NCBI GenBank assembly: GCA_019359235.1 | Contig: JAHHHT010000034.1 | Span: 32,289-96,288, forward strand | Length of the DNA: 64,000 nucleotides | Source: Oscillatoria princeps RMCB-10 | Lineage (GTDB): Bacteria > Cyanobacteriota > Cyanobacteriia > Cyanobacteriales > Oscillatoriaceae | Reading direction: 5' to 3' | Shown: in pieces, positions 17,475-27,216 of the stretch | Numbering within the stretch: position 1 is the stretch's first letter | How the letters are laid out: each line of letters opens with the position of its first letter | Made by a program: the position numbers and the translations under genes | The notes under the pieces: generated by a model | Told to the model about the DNA's origin: nothing | The model's database searches: none | Seen by the model: the letters and a program-made list of their open reading frames with translations, nothing else

Positions 17475-18956
17475 TCAGGAGAATGTCACGATTCGATCGC
17501 GACCTTCGTTTTTAGCGCGGTAAAGCGCGGCGTCAGCGGCTTGGATCGCCGCCGCGCCGGTGAAACCGTGGTCAGGGAAAATGGCCACCCCCAGGGAGAG
17601 CGTCACCGGCCCTAGAGACATAGAGCGGTACTGGATATTCAGCGATTTCACGCCGGCGCGGAGTTGCTCGGCTCGCTGCAGGGTAATCTCCAAAGACGCC
17701 TCCGGCAAAATCAGCAGGAACTCCTCACCACCGTAGCGACAAACAATATCGGATTGGCGAACCTGTTTTTGCAAAAACAGGCTCAGTGCCCGCAACACTT
17801 CATCCCCGGCATCATGGCCAAACTTGTCGTTAAAATGCTTAAAGTAATCCACGTCGAGCATGATGATTCCCAGAGTTTTCTGCCCGCGAGAAGCTCGGTA
17901 CACCTCCCGCAGCAGGGCATCTTCCAGATAGCGCCGGTTGAACAAACCCGTCAGCGGGTCGCGAATGCTTTGGTTGTGCAAAGTTTCGCGCAATTTTAAG
18001 TTAGCCAGAGCCAGGGCAATCTGTTCCGAAACAGTGCCAGCCAGCAGCTGTTTAGCCTCTGTTAAGCGGTTATTTTCTGAGGAACTCAAATACAGCACCC
18101 CCAGGGCGTCCCCCTGAGCCATCAGGGGGACGCAGCAATATTCAGCCGGGAGCGGGTTTTGGTGTAAATGTTTGCAGAGCAAACCTTGCTGCGCGCTCTC
18201 AACTGAATGCAGCTGTCCCCGCCGCAGCGCCCAACATTCATTGGGTGTGAAAAGTCGCTCGGTAGTTACGGGTGCGCCCCAGGTTACCACCGCCTCAACC
18301 TGTTTTCTAGAGGCGCTCAGCATGAAGAGTCCGCCGTTGAGATTGGGGAACAGCAATTTCACGCCTTGGGCAATCACAGTATAGGCTTCCCTTACAGTCA
18401 GACAAGCTTGCAGTAAATCGCTCATTTGGCCTAGCTGGGTGAGATCGGAATTGCGCTGTTCTAGTTCATTTGTTTTCTGGTAGAGTGATTCCTGCGCTTG
18501 CTTGCGTTCCTCGATTTCTGCTAGCGCCCGATCCCGCATCGCCTTATAGTCTTGGATGCGGTTTGTCAGGTACGTGACGTCCTCAATAACCAAAAGTGCG
18601 TAGAAACCAAGGCCGGTTAACCGGCGCACAGCGGTGACAGTGGTGTGCTGGATGCGCAACTGTTCGTTGGGCAGGCGTGAGGGAATCAGGTGCTTGTGAA
18701 GCTGGGAAGAAAAGATGGTAGGCGGTCCGCCTTCAAATATTTGTTTCAGGCGACTGGAATACTTCGGCTGCAGTAAGTGAGGGAAATAATCCCCAACGCT
18801 CGCCCCCAGAATTTTGCTTTTGGGGATTTGGGTCCAGTCTTCCAGGCATTGGTTCCAAAAAACCACGATAAAATCTTCCCGGAAAACGCACACTCCCACC
18901 GGCATGCGGTCGAGAATGCCAAACTTTTCCTCAACCCGTTCCAGCTCGTCCATCAT
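17475..18956 (-). CDS. Diguanylate cyclase (PAS-GAF-GGDEF)
   Basis: 493 residues, soluble. A PAS domain (about 10-125, FGILDRMPVGVCVFREDFIV), a short coiled coil (EERKQAQESLYQKTNELEQR), a GAF domain (~180-320) and a GGDEF domain (~325-490) follow in order. The active site is GGEEF, and RQSD five residues before it is the product-inhibition site, so it should make c-di-GMP and be feedback-regulated. Its start overlaps the stop of the CheC-like gene (ATGATGGAC), so translation is probably coupled. The GAF-GGDEF half closely resembles those at 20857-24438 and 24720-26903. Confidence 0.9.
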   Translation of the reverse strand: MMDELERVEEKFGILDRMPVGVCVFREDFIVVFWNQCLEDWTQIPKSKILGASVGDYFPHLLQPKYSSRLKQIFEGGPPTIFSSQLHKHLIPSRLPNEQLRIQHTTVTAVRRLTGLGFYALLVIEDVTYLTNRIQDYKAMRDRALAEIEERKQAQESLYQKTNELEQRNSDLTQLGQMSDLLQACLTVREAYTVIAQGVKLLFPNLNGGLFMLSASRKQVEAVVTWGAPVTTERLFTPNECWALRRGQLHSVESAQQGLLCKHLHQNPLPAEYCCVPLMAQGDALGVLYLSSSENNRLTEAKQLLAGTVSEQIALALANLKLRETLHNQSIRDPLTGLFNRRYLEDALLREVYRASRGQKTLGIIMLDVDYFKHFNDKFGHDAGDEVLRALSLFLQKQVRQSDIVCRYGGEEFLLILPEASLEITLQRAEQLRAGVKSLNIQYRSMSLGPVTLSLGVAIFPDHGFTGAAAIQAADAALYRAKNEGRDRIVTFS

Positions 18957-19561
18957 TCCGCCCCATAAGTTTGTTGAATGGCCGCCAGCAATGCCTGGAA
19001 TGAACCCAGCTTGAAAATCACGATGATGTCCCCTTCAATTTGCAGCTGTTCGATCGTGAAACTGGCTTGCGCCAGCAAGATGGTTGCGTTGGGGTCGAAG
19101 TTATTGTCAGTCAGGAGTTGCGCGACGATTCCTTCAATGTAAGTGGGGAGCGAATAGTTAAAATCCTGATCCAGCAAGTTGCTAATCGCACCCATCAAGC
19201 CGCTAATAAAGATATTGCCCACCTCGGTGAGCGCACCAATCTTGACTTCATCGAGGTCTGCCGCGCCCAGATCCTCGTTGCAGATGGCGGCGACGAGCTT
19301 AGAAGCGCTGTCTGTGGGGAAAACCAGCTGTGCGCTCCCGCTCAGCGAGCCGTTAAAGCCAAGCCTCACAGCAGAAAGACCGTCGGCACCGAGCCGTTTG
19401 TACAGTTCCTCTTTTGCCTGCTGCGGGGAGAGGATTTGCAGGGCAGGGATTTGCAAGCAGATGTGGGAGCCGATCATCTCGTTGAGCACGCTAGCGGCTC
19501 GCCCCACACCGATGTTAACCACTTCCCGCAAGGCATCGAGCTGAGTCAGTGTCAGTTTCAT
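18953..19561 (-). CDS. CheC-like phosphatase / chemotaxis protein
   Basis: 202 residues. The N-terminal half (TQLDALREVVNIGVGRAASVLNEMIG) and the mid-section (DEVKIGALTEVGNIFISGLMGAI) show the duplicated D/E-x3-N-IG-x2-A type helices of the CheC/CheX/FliY family, which remove phosphate from CheY-type regulators. The second copy has E-x2-N, consistent with an active site. It is sandwiched with 4-nt overlaps between a CheY-like regulator upstream and a diguanylate cyclase downstream. A circuit that resets the regulator and feeds c-di-GMP output is likely but inferred. Confidence 0.85.
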   Translation of the reverse strand: MKLTLTQLDALREVVNIGVGRAASVLNEMIGSHICLQIPALQILSPQQAKEELYKRLGADGLSAVRLGFNGSLSGSAQLVFPTDSASKLVAAICNEDLGAADLDEVKIGALTEVGNIFISGLMGAISNLLDQDFNYSLPTYIEGIVAQLLTDNNFDPNATILLAQASFTIEQLQIEGDIIVIFKLGSFQALLAAIQQTYGAE

Positions 19562-19935
19562 GGGCCCTCTTTTTCTTTGAAACTGAGAGCCTTGTTAACC
19601 GCCTCTTGCAGTTCACCCGCTTTGGGGGGTTTGTAAAGAACTGCAAGCGCTCCCAGATTTAAACATTTCTGGCGGGTAGTGCCTTGGGTGTCGGCGGTGA
19701 GAAAAATCGCGGGAATCTTCAGGTGCCGGTCATTCAAAGCCTGGAGAACTTCCAACCCGTTAATATCCGGGATTAACAGATCCAGCAAAACGCAGTCTGG
19801 ATTGTGAGTTTGAGCCATCTGGAGCGCTTCTTGTCCATTGCTCGCCTCTAGAATGTCGTGGCCTTCTTTTTGCAAGATGCGGCGGACCATTATGCGCATT
19901 ATCTGCGCGTCATCTACAATTAAAATTAACGCCAT
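19558..19935 (-). CDS. CheY-like single-domain response regulator
   Basis: 125 residues, one receiver domain. The acidic pair is in ILIVDDAQ, the phospho-acceptor Asp in CVLLDLLIPDING, the switch Thr in IFLTADTQ and the Lys in LYKPPKAGE. No output domain is present, so it works by protein contact, presumably with the coupled CheC-like and GGDEF proteins. First gene of a three-gene operon with ATGA overlaps. Confidence 0.9.
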   Translation of the reverse strand: MALILIVDDAQIMRIMVRRILQKEGHDILEASNGQEALQMAQTHNPDCVLLDLLIPDINGLEVLQALNDRHLKIPAIFLTADTQGTTRQKCLNLGALAVLYKPPKAGELQEAVNKALSFKEKEGP

Positions 19936-20171
19936 TTGCTTCGGGTTTTAGCGAGTTTCAATCGGGCCTTTGCCGGCTCTGCCAAGCCATGCTGGCAAGC
20001 CGATAATCCTGCCATATTAAGGGCTAAAAAGATGGAAATTTCGAGACAATCTATCAACCTTTACTTACTTTAGCAGCAGGGTGCGCTATTAACGCACCCC
20101 AGGTATGGGACGGCACAGCCTGGCGTACCTACTCCTGACGCAATCGCTCGTCAGAGCAATCTCTCCTCTTA

Positions 20172-20605
20172 TTACCCTACCGCAATCGCGACGCGGTCGC
20201 GCCCCTGAGCCTTAGCGCGATAGAGGGCTGCATCAGCCGCCTGGATCGCTGCAGCGCCGGTGAGGGCGTGTTCAGGGAAGATGGCCACCCCGAAGGAGGC
20301 GGTCATCGCACCGAGAGGCATTTGGCAGTGCTCGAGATTCAAGCGCTTGATGGCTTGGCGCAGCAACTCGGCTCGCTGTCGGGCTACTTCCAGGGGCGTT
20401 TCCGGCAGAATCAGCGTGAACTCCTCACCGCCGTACCGGCAGGCAATATCGGAACTCCGGACATGTTTTTGTAACAGCTGTCCCACTTGCTGCAGCACTG
20501 TATCGCCGGCAGCGTGACCGAAGCTGTCACTGAAGCGTTAAAAATGGTCAGCACCGGCACAATCGCGCCCCAGGGTTTCCGCTTTCGCGAGGCGGCTGAA
20601 CTGTC
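20172..20605 (-). pseudogene. Decayed GGDEF-domain fragment
   Basis: The last ~108 residues of a diguanylate cyclase survive intact: KHVRSSDIACRYGGEEF, GVAIFPEHALTGAAAIQAADAALYRAKAQGRD. Upstream the frame still shows F-SDSFGHAAGD but is broken by TAA where the family has Lys (HF-K-RFND). Further up, GETLG-like residues are only visible after frame changes. The rest (GAF, PAS) is missing. It is related to the neighbouring cyclases and is probably a partial duplicate. Confidence 0.8.
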
Positions 20606-20695
20606 ATATCTCGCACATTTGCCAGACCGCTTCCCTGTGGATTTGTCCCGGTCGGGCAGAGCAACCTCCCTAAAATACGTTTAATTGTTTCTTCT

Positions 20696-20724
20696 CCGCA
20701 CGGCCCGCCGTGCGGTTTTTTTTT
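20696..20724 (+). terminator. Rho-independent terminator (plus strand)
   Basis: CCGCACGGC, a 2-nt loop, GCCGTGCGG, then nine T. It is a textbook terminator for plus-strand transcription, yet no plus-strand gene lies upstream for several kilobases. Confidence 0.8.
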
Positions 20725-20856
20725 GCGCTGAAGGAAACTGCCAGATGCGTTGCGGAGGTATTCATTTTAAACAAGCAATAAAACGTAAATTTTAAGAGTT
20801 AACAGGAGCGGTATTGGGTGCGGTATAGACCAATCCGCTCGAGCTGTGTTTCCGGT

Positions 20857-23800
20857 TCAGGAGGCGGTGACCGAGCGGTCGCGCCCTTCGTTTTTAGCGC
20901 GGTAAAGCGCCGCATCAGCGGCTCGGATAACGGCCTCGCCGGTCAGACCGCAGTCTGGGAAGACCGCCACGCCCAAAGAAAGGGTAATCCCACCGAGGGC
21001 CTGCCGGTGATGCTCCATATTTAAGTGCTTAACGCCCTCACGCAGCTGCTCAGCTCGCTCCAGGCTGGGTTCCAGAGACGCCTCCGGCAGAATCAGCATG
21101 AATTCCTCACCGCCATACCGGCAGGCAATATCTGAAGAGCGGATATGTTTTTTCAAGAACAGACCTAACTCTCGCAGCACAGCATCACCTGCTTCGTGAC
21201 CGAAGGTGTCATTAAAGCGCTTAAAGTGGTCAACATCAAGCATGATAATCCCCAGGGATCGGTGTTCGCGGGAAGCGCGGTGTATTTCTCGCGTCAGCGA
21301 CTCTTCCAGATAGCGCCGGTTGAACAAACCCGTGAGCGGGTCGCGAATGCTCTGGTGCTGGAGCGATTCGTACAGCTTTAAATTGGCAAGCGCCATAGAA
21401 ATCTGCCTTGCCACCGTCACCGCCAACTGCTGTTTTGCCCTGGTTAATTGCCCCCGATCCATAAAGCTCAAATACAGCACCCCCAGTGTTTCCCCTTGCG
21501 CCGCCATCGGGATGCAGAAATACCCGCTCGGCAAGAAATCGTGCTGCAGGTGGTTGCAGAGCAAACCGCTGCGAGTGTCTTCAACAAGATGAGGCTGCCC
21601 CCGGCGCAGCCCGATGCATTCATGAGTTGAAAACAGCGTCTGGCTAGTAATCTGTTTGCCCCAAATCGTAATCGCTTCAACAAGGTTTCTGGAATTACTG
21701 ATCGTAAAGACCGCTCCTGAATTATTGGGGAATAACAGCGGCACTACCTGGGCAATCACCTTACAAGCCTCCTCGCGGGTCAGGCAGGTTTGCAGCAAAT
21801 CGCTCATGTGGCTGAGCAAACTGATTTCGTCGTTGCGCTCCTCCAGTTCCTTCACCCAACCCTTGAGTTGCTGGTTAGCTTGCTGCAGCGCCTCCTCCGT
21901 CCGCTTGCGCTCCGAGATATCTCGATTGATAGCAATCAGAAACAAAGGTTTGCCTGTTTTGTCGCAAAAAGCTTTAGCCGTCGTTTCGATTTCAATAAAC
22001 GCTCCATTCTTTTTGCGAGAGACAAGTTCTTCGCAAAACACGCCTGTCTCCTGAATTTTTTGAACAATCTTGGCTGTCGTCACTCCCTTACTGTCATGCT
22101 GGTACAGATAATTCACAGACTTCCCAATGACTTCAGCAGCCGCGCACCCAAAAATCTGTTCGGATTTGCCCATCCATTTTTGGATATTTCCCTCCAAGTC
22201 TGTGAGGACTATGGAATCAGGCATTTGTTTCAACACTTCATCCGAAAAACGCAGCACCTCTTCCGCCTGTACGCGGTGGGTGATGTCGAAAAACGAAAAC
22301 ACTACCCCATAAGGCTCTTTCTGGTTCGGTCGGAACAAAGGTCGGGCATTCACAGAAATCCAAGTCACCATTCCTTCCAGTTTGCGAACCCCCATAACCA
22401 CATTAGACTGCGGTTCGCCGGTGCGCAAAGTCACCATCGCCGGGTGAATCTCAGCCGGGAAAGGAGAGCCATCTTCGTGAATCGCGCTCCAGCGCAAAGC
22501 CAGGGACGACCGGCCCATCATCTGACGGGCTGAAACTCCGAGAATGCGCTCAGCGCTGGCATTGCAAGTGCTGCTCCTCCCGTCTGCGTACAGCAGGACA
22601 ATCCCCTCAGCTGCAGTCTCGATCGCCGAGCGATAGAGCTCTTCGCTCTCCCGCAGCGCTTCCGCCGCCTGTTTGCGCTCCGTAATGTCCCGGGTCATTT
22701 TAGCAAAGCCGCGCAATATTCCACGATCGTCTCGCAAGGCTGTAATCACCACATTGGCCCAGAACCGCGACCCATCTGCGCGGACGCGCCAGCCCTCGTC
22801 TTCCGCCCTCCCGCTAGCTGCAGCTAGCTCCAGCAACCGCTGCGGCTTGCCTCGCTCAATGTCTTCCAGTTGATAATAGCACGAAAAATGCTTGCCAATG
22901 ATTTCTTCTGCCCGATAGCCTTTAATTCTTTCCGCTCCCCGATTCCAACTCACCACCTGTCCGCTGGGGTCTAGCATAAAAATCGCGTAGTCTCTGACAC
23001 CCTCCACCAGCAAGCGATAGATTTCTTCACTCTGCTGCAGCGCCTCCAGAACCCGCATGCGCTGGGTAATGTCTCGATTTATGCCGCGATACCCCCTGAA
23101 TTGACCGTCTGAATCGAAGACTGGGACCCCACTCGTTTCCAGAACAACCAGCCGCCCGTCTTTGTGGAGATTTGTGTTTTCCACACATGAGAATGGCTGC
23201 TGCTGGGCAACAATCGGGCCGAAACTGTTGGGAGCGCGAAAAGCCTCTTCTGGAGGCATCAGATCGAAGGGGGTTTTGCCCAGCACTTCTTCCGGCTGGA
23301 AACCCAACAAGTCGCGCACTTTGGGGTTGCTGTAGGTGTAGACACCGCTTTCGTCCACTTCCCACACCCAGTCGCTGGCGGTTTCCACTAAATTTCGGAA
23401 GCGCTGCTCGCTCTGTCGCAGCGCTTCCTGAACTCGGGCGGCTGCCATTTCTTCTAGTTCTTCTACCTTTTTTCTGTTGAAGTGCGCCGTTTGAGCGACA
23501 CGGACTGCCAGCGCCACCAGAAAAGCCACTGCAACTCCTGCGGCTAGCGCTACTTCCGGGAGAGGGGATTGCTCCAAAGCCAATAAGTCGGGTGCCGGCA
23601 TGACTCGCACGCGCCAAGTGGTTCCATAAAACTCTACTTTTTCTTCTTCGAGCCACTTCGGATTCGGTTTGCCGGCACGATTGCTGCGGTAGATTTCTCG
23701 CTCGCCCTCGAAAATAGATATGGCGTATCCGCGCCTGATGTTCTGGTTGAGGATGCCATCGAGCAATTCCTGAGTGCGAAAGACTCCGAGAATGTACCCT

Positions 23801-24438
23801 TCGGGCGATTTTGGATTTTGAATCTGGGATTTGGGACTGAGCGCTCTCCTCTGCGGCGTTGCAGAGAAGGTGGGGACAGACACCAGGAAAGCTTTGCCAC
23901 CTTGCGCCAGATTGACAGATCCGCTGGCGGGGACATCCTGCCGGCTCCGCCCGGTCAAAATGGCCTGTCTGGCCAGTGCGGGGTTGAGATTTTCAGCCGC
24001 CTGAGACGCCGGTGGGGGCACAGTCCAGCCGGTGTTCAACTCGGAGTCCGCCCACTCGATGGCCAGGTATCCGCTCCAGTGCTGAATATAGAGTGCCGCC
24101 TCGGCTTCCCATTGCTTTTGGGACGGCTTTGCGGAATTCTCCCAGCGCTTTCCCAGGGAGACTAGGGCCAGGATTCGCTGCTGGATTTGATTCGCCAGTT
24201 CGATTTTGACGCTCGCCGCTTCTAATTGAGTCTGACGCAGAATTTGAGCGTCTTCGTGCGCCGCCAGTGCCTGCCAGAGGAATAGAGTGATGATTAAGAC
24301 GACGCAGCCAACCTGCAGGTGCAGAAAACGCCACGCAGCGGACACTCGCCCCAGGACAAACGCCCTCAGGGTTGGCCAACGCTGGGACGGGATCTCTTTT
24401 TTCGTGAAAAGTTTAGATACTTTTTTTGTTTTCATCAA
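20857..24438 (-). CDS. Membrane diguanylate cyclase with extracytoplasmic sensor and four PAS domains
   Basis: 1,193 residues. A membrane segment (~40-57), a periplasmic CHASE-like region (~60-300) and a second membrane segment (~300-320) are followed by PAS 1 (~345), PAS 2 (~470), PAS 3 (~600), PAS 4 (~730), a short coiled coil (ANQQLKGWVKELEERNDEI), GAF (~880-1010) and GGDEF (~1020-1190). The catalytic motif is GGEEF with an RSSD inhibition site, so c-di-GMP synthesis under feedback is expected. The sensor region contains SPKSQIQNPKSPEG, encoded by a common dispersed repeat, at a likely loop. No EAL domain. The two parallel neighbours carry the same C-terminal module. Confidence 0.9.
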   Translation of the reverse strand: MMKTKKVSKLFTKKEIPSQRWPTLRAFVLGRVSAAWRFLHLQVGCVVLIITLFLWQALAAHEDAQILRQTQLEAASVKIELANQIQQRILALVSLGKRWENSAKPSQKQWEAEAALYIQHWSGYLAIEWADSELNTGWTVPPPASQAAENLNPALARQAILTGRSRQDVPASGSVNLAQGGKAFLVSVPTFSATPQRRALSPKSQIQNPKSPEGYILGVFRTQELLDGILNQNIRRGYAISIFEGEREIYRSNRAGKPNPKWLEEEKVEFYGTTWRVRVMPAPDLLALEQSPLPEVALAAGVAVAFLVALAVRVAQTAHFNRKKVEELEEMAAARVQEALRQSEQRFRNLVETASDWVWEVDESGVYTYSNPKVRDLLGFQPEEVLGKTPFDLMPPEEAFRAPNSFGPIVAQQQPFSCVENTNLHKDGRLVVLETSGVPVFDSDGQFRGYRGINRDITQRMRVLEALQQSEEIYRLLVEGVRDYAIFMLDPSGQVVSWNRGAERIKGYRAEEIIGKHFSCYYQLEDIERGKPQRLLELAAASGRAEDEGWRVRADGSRFWANVVITALRDDRGILRGFAKMTRDITERKQAAEALRESEELYRSAIETAAEGIVLLYADGRSSTCNASAERILGVSARQMMGRSSLALRWSAIHEDGSPFPAEIHPAMVTLRTGEPQSNVVMGVRKLEGMVTWISVNARPLFRPNQKEPYGVVFSFFDITHRVQAEEVLRFSDEVLKQMPDSIVLTDLEGNIQKWMGKSEQIFGCAAAEVIGKSVNYLYQHDSKGVTTAKIVQKIQETGVFCEELVSRKKNGAFIEIETTAKAFCDKTGKPLFLIAINRDISERKRTEEALQQANQQLKGWVKELEERNDEISLLSHMSDLLQTCLTREEACKVIAQVVPLLFPNNSGAVFTISNSRNLVEAITIWGKQITSQTLFSTHECIGLRRGQPHLVEDTRSGLLCNHLQHDFLPSGYFCIPMAAQGETLGVLYLSFMDRGQLTRAKQQLAVTVARQISMALANLKLYESLQHQSIRDPLTGLFNRRYLEESLTREIHRASREHRSLGIIMLDVDHFKRFNDTFGHEAGDAVLRELGLFLKKHIRSSDIACRYGGEEFMLILPEASLEPSLERAEQLREGVKHLNMEHHRQALGGITLSLGVAVFPDCGLTGEAVIRAADAALYRAKNEGRDRSVTAS

Positions 24439-24719
24439 GGTTTAATCAAACGATCTATGCTGAGAGTTTCTTAATAAAAGGATGCCTCTGTTTGGTCTGC
24501 GGCAATACCTTTACTGCCTTTTCCGTAAAGATTATTAAAGTTTCTAATGTTTTGCATATTATAGCGAGCTTTGCGCTACAATAAAAAACCCCTCCACTGG
24601 GGGAAGAGGGGCGGCGTTCGGGGAGAGGGGGAGAGGGGGAGAACTTTTGTTGCTTGTTTCTTCTTCGGGGGAGCGCCAGAGAGGGACACAGGGGGAGAAG
24701 ATGATGCTAAATTCCCCCC

Positions 24720-26903
24720 TCACCCCTCTGAAGGGGACGCCGTAACCGCCCGGTCGCGCCCCGACTTCTTGGCGCGGTACAGGGCGGCGTCAGCCGCTTG
24801 CAGCACCTCGTCCCGGGTCAGGCCGTGTTTGGGGAAGCTGGCCACCCCCAGCGACAGCGTTACCGGCCCGAGGGGCTGACGCCGGTGCTGGACGTTCAAG
24901 TGCTTTACTCCTATGCGCAGCTGCTCGGCTCGCTGTTGGCTGAGCTCCAAGGACGCCTCCGGCAGAATCAGCGTGAACTCCTCGCCCCCATAGCGGCAGG
25001 CAATATCTGAACCCCGGATGGAGCCTTGCAAAAACATGGCCAATTCTTGCAGCAGGGTGTCACCGCCGTCGTGACCGAAACTGTCGTTGAAGTGCTTGAA
25101 GTGGTCAATGTCAATCATGATAATGCCCAAGGGCTGACCGGCGCGAGCGGCTCGGTGCAGCTCCCGCTCCAGGAACTCTTCCATGTAGCGCCGGTTGAAC
25201 AAACTGGTGAGCGGGTCGCGAATGCTCTGGCTTTTGAGGGTTTCCCGCAGTTTTAAGTTGGCCAAAGCTAGGGCAATGTGTTCGGACACGGTAGTGGCTA
25301 AATGCTGTTTTGCCTCGGTTAATTTTCCGGGCTCTGGCGAACTCAAATACAGCAGCCCCAAGGTTTCTCCCTGCGCCATCATCGGCACGCACAAAGACTG
25401 TTCGGGCAGGGGTTGCTGGTAATGCTGGCAAGCCAATCCGCTGCGGGTGTTTTCAAACAGGTGCTCTCGCCCGCACCGCAGGGCCCAGCAATCATTCGGT
25501 GCGAACACCGGCTGGCTGGTAAGGGGCTCGCCCCATGCCGTCACGGTTTCCACCATATTTCCTGAGGCACTTATTCTATAGATCGCTCCTGAGTAATCGG
25601 GGAACAGTTTTTGCATCAGCCGGGGAATCACCCTGTAGGCTTCCTCCAGGGTGACGCAAGCTTGCAGCAGATCGCTCAGCCGGCTGAGCAATCTGATTTC
25701 AACGTTGGCGGACGACAGTTCCCGCACCAGCTGCTCAACTCGGGAGGTGTGACGCTGGTATTTCAGCAAATAGGCAGTCACAAGGCCACTGAGAATTAAC
25801 CCGCCGGTGAAAGCCGTCCACGCGAGGGGGTGTTTTTGTGCCCCTCGATACTCCGGGGCGAGTGTGAGTTGCAGTGACCAGGTGCGGTTGGCGACATTCA
25901 GCCTGCGCCTGCAAGCCGCTGGCTTGGGACATGAAAACTGGGCCCGGTTCTGGATCTCTTCGCTGTCCGGCTCTACAATCGCCCGCTGCGTTTTTGAGTC
26001 ATAAAAGGCGAGAAAGTTGTCTTCTGCCCCTGCTGTCTCGTCCGAAAGTAAAAAATTGAGGTTTTCCCAGTCCAGCCCCTCTGACGATGCCCTGACAAAT
26101 TTAGCCAGATTAAAAATGCCGGTGACAAATCCTTTTAAGTTCTGGCGGCGAGTTTGGGGGGTGTTGTGGGGGCGGCTGTTCGGGTAAATGGGCAGCGCCA
26201 CCGCCAATGATGGCCGGTCGCCCGTCAGCAAAAGCCGCCCCGTGGCAGCGAGGGTGCCGGTGTCCCTCGCTTTTTCTAAGGCTGAGCGGAGTGTGGCGTC
26301 AGAGCCAAAGTCGAAGCCGGCCATGTTGCGAGCCATTGGCTCGATGTAGGTGGCCGGGAAATATTCCTCGCGCGGCGCTGCTCTGCTCGTCGTCCCTTGA
26401 GGCTCTCCTTCCACAATTTGGAAGTTGGGATAGCCGAGGGCAGTTTCTGCCTCATAAGCTTGCCGGTCGGCATTGGACACGCGAGGCAGCCACGCCAGCG
26501 TTTTTATACTCGGATGGCGAGACAGGGTGCTGCCGGCAAACAGCTTGAACTCTTTTTGCTCCACCATCACAAAGGATGCTGCGTAGAAGTCCCCAACGGT
26601 TTGGATTGTCTCAAGATCGCTGTTGATACTTTTCTGCATGGCCGCAGCCAGGTTGTCCGCTCGTTTCTGCAGCTGGACGCTCAGGCGCTCCTGCTCCCAG
26701 TTCCACGCCAGAAAAGACGCTGTGATAGAGAGTCCGACCCCGGCACACAGCACCACTCCTGCCTGGATGTAGCGTGGCAGAAAGGAAACTTTCATTACGG
26801 CACTGAGCCCCCGGCGCTCCACATTCATTAGAAGTCCCTGGTGCATATCTAATTCAGTTATAGACGTTCGCTGCAGAGGAAAGTGTGTCGCTGCTGATTC
26901 CAT
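24720..26903 (-). CDS. CHASE-GAF-GGDEF diguanylate cyclase
   Basis: 727 residues. Membrane segment at ~48-70, CHASE domain (~75-340; VMVEQKEFKLFAGSTLSRHPSIKTLAWLPRV), second membrane segment ~358-380, GAF (~405-540) and GGDEF (~560-725) with GGEEF and an RGSD inhibition site. CHASE domains bind small extracellular ligands, so this should turn an outside signal into c-di-GMP. A signal-sharing role with the 1,193-residue neighbour is likely since both end in the same GAF-GGDEF core. The gap between them (24439-24719) holds no gene. Confidence 0.9.
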   Translation of the reverse strand: MESAATHFPLQRTSITELDMHQGLLMNVERRGLSAVMKVSFLPRYIQAGVVLCAGVGLSITASFLAWNWEQERLSVQLQKRADNLAAAMQKSINSDLETIQTVGDFYAASFVMVEQKEFKLFAGSTLSRHPSIKTLAWLPRVSNADRQAYEAETALGYPNFQIVEGEPQGTTSRAAPREEYFPATYIEPMARNMAGFDFGSDATLRSALEKARDTGTLAATGRLLLTGDRPSLAVALPIYPNSRPHNTPQTRRQNLKGFVTGIFNLAKFVRASSEGLDWENLNFLLSDETAGAEDNFLAFYDSKTQRAIVEPDSEEIQNRAQFSCPKPAACRRRLNVANRTWSLQLTLAPEYRGAQKHPLAWTAFTGGLILSGLVTAYLLKYQRHTSRVEQLVRELSSANVEIRLLSRLSDLLQACVTLEEAYRVIPRLMQKLFPDYSGAIYRISASGNMVETVTAWGEPLTSQPVFAPNDCWALRCGREHLFENTRSGLACQHYQQPLPEQSLCVPMMAQGETLGLLYLSSPEPGKLTEAKQHLATTVSEHIALALANLKLRETLKSQSIRDPLTSLFNRRYMEEFLERELHRAARAGQPLGIIMIDIDHFKHFNDSFGHDGGDTLLQELAMFLQGSIRGSDIACRYGGEEFTLILPEASLELSQQRAEQLRIGVKHLNVQHRRQPLGPVTLSLGVASFPKHGLTRDEVLQAADAALYRAKKSGRDRAVTASPSEG

Positions 26904-27009
26904 TGTTGTGAAGCCCCTGTGGAGTATGCGCTCTCGCGCCTGCGGAGCGGAGCGCTGGCATCCAGTAAATTTAATATACCACCGCTATTCATCCGCTGGA
27001 ATAGTTTTC

Positions 27010-27216
27010 TTAAAGCCCGCTCTCACACCTTCTCAAATCGCTCCAACTCCCTGGCTCCTGCATCAGGGAGCGCCATTCTATCTTAGCCAAAACCAGGGGC
27101 ATTTGTGAGCGCACTTCGGTCGCCCGAGCCCGCTGTTGGGTTTTGGCTTGCTGTTCATCGATACAGGCTTGTAGAGCCTGCGATCTGATTTCACTAAAGT
27201 TAACGGACAGTGCCAT
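27010..27216 (-). CDS. Short hypothetical protein
   Basis: 68 residues (MALSVNFSEIRSQALQACID...), charged and without a membrane segment. No clear ribosome-binding site or family. It may be a genuine small gene or a chance frame. It stands alone in the 26904-27626 gap. Confidence 0.35.
   Translation of the reverse strand: MALSVNFSEIRSQALQACIDEQQAKTQQRARATEVRSQMPLVLAKIEWRSLMQEPGSWSDLRRCESGL

Noticed and set aside
17475..26903. GAF domains as cyanobacteriochromes
   Set aside because: They have conserved cysteines but not a clear chromophore C-H/Y motif in the expected place.
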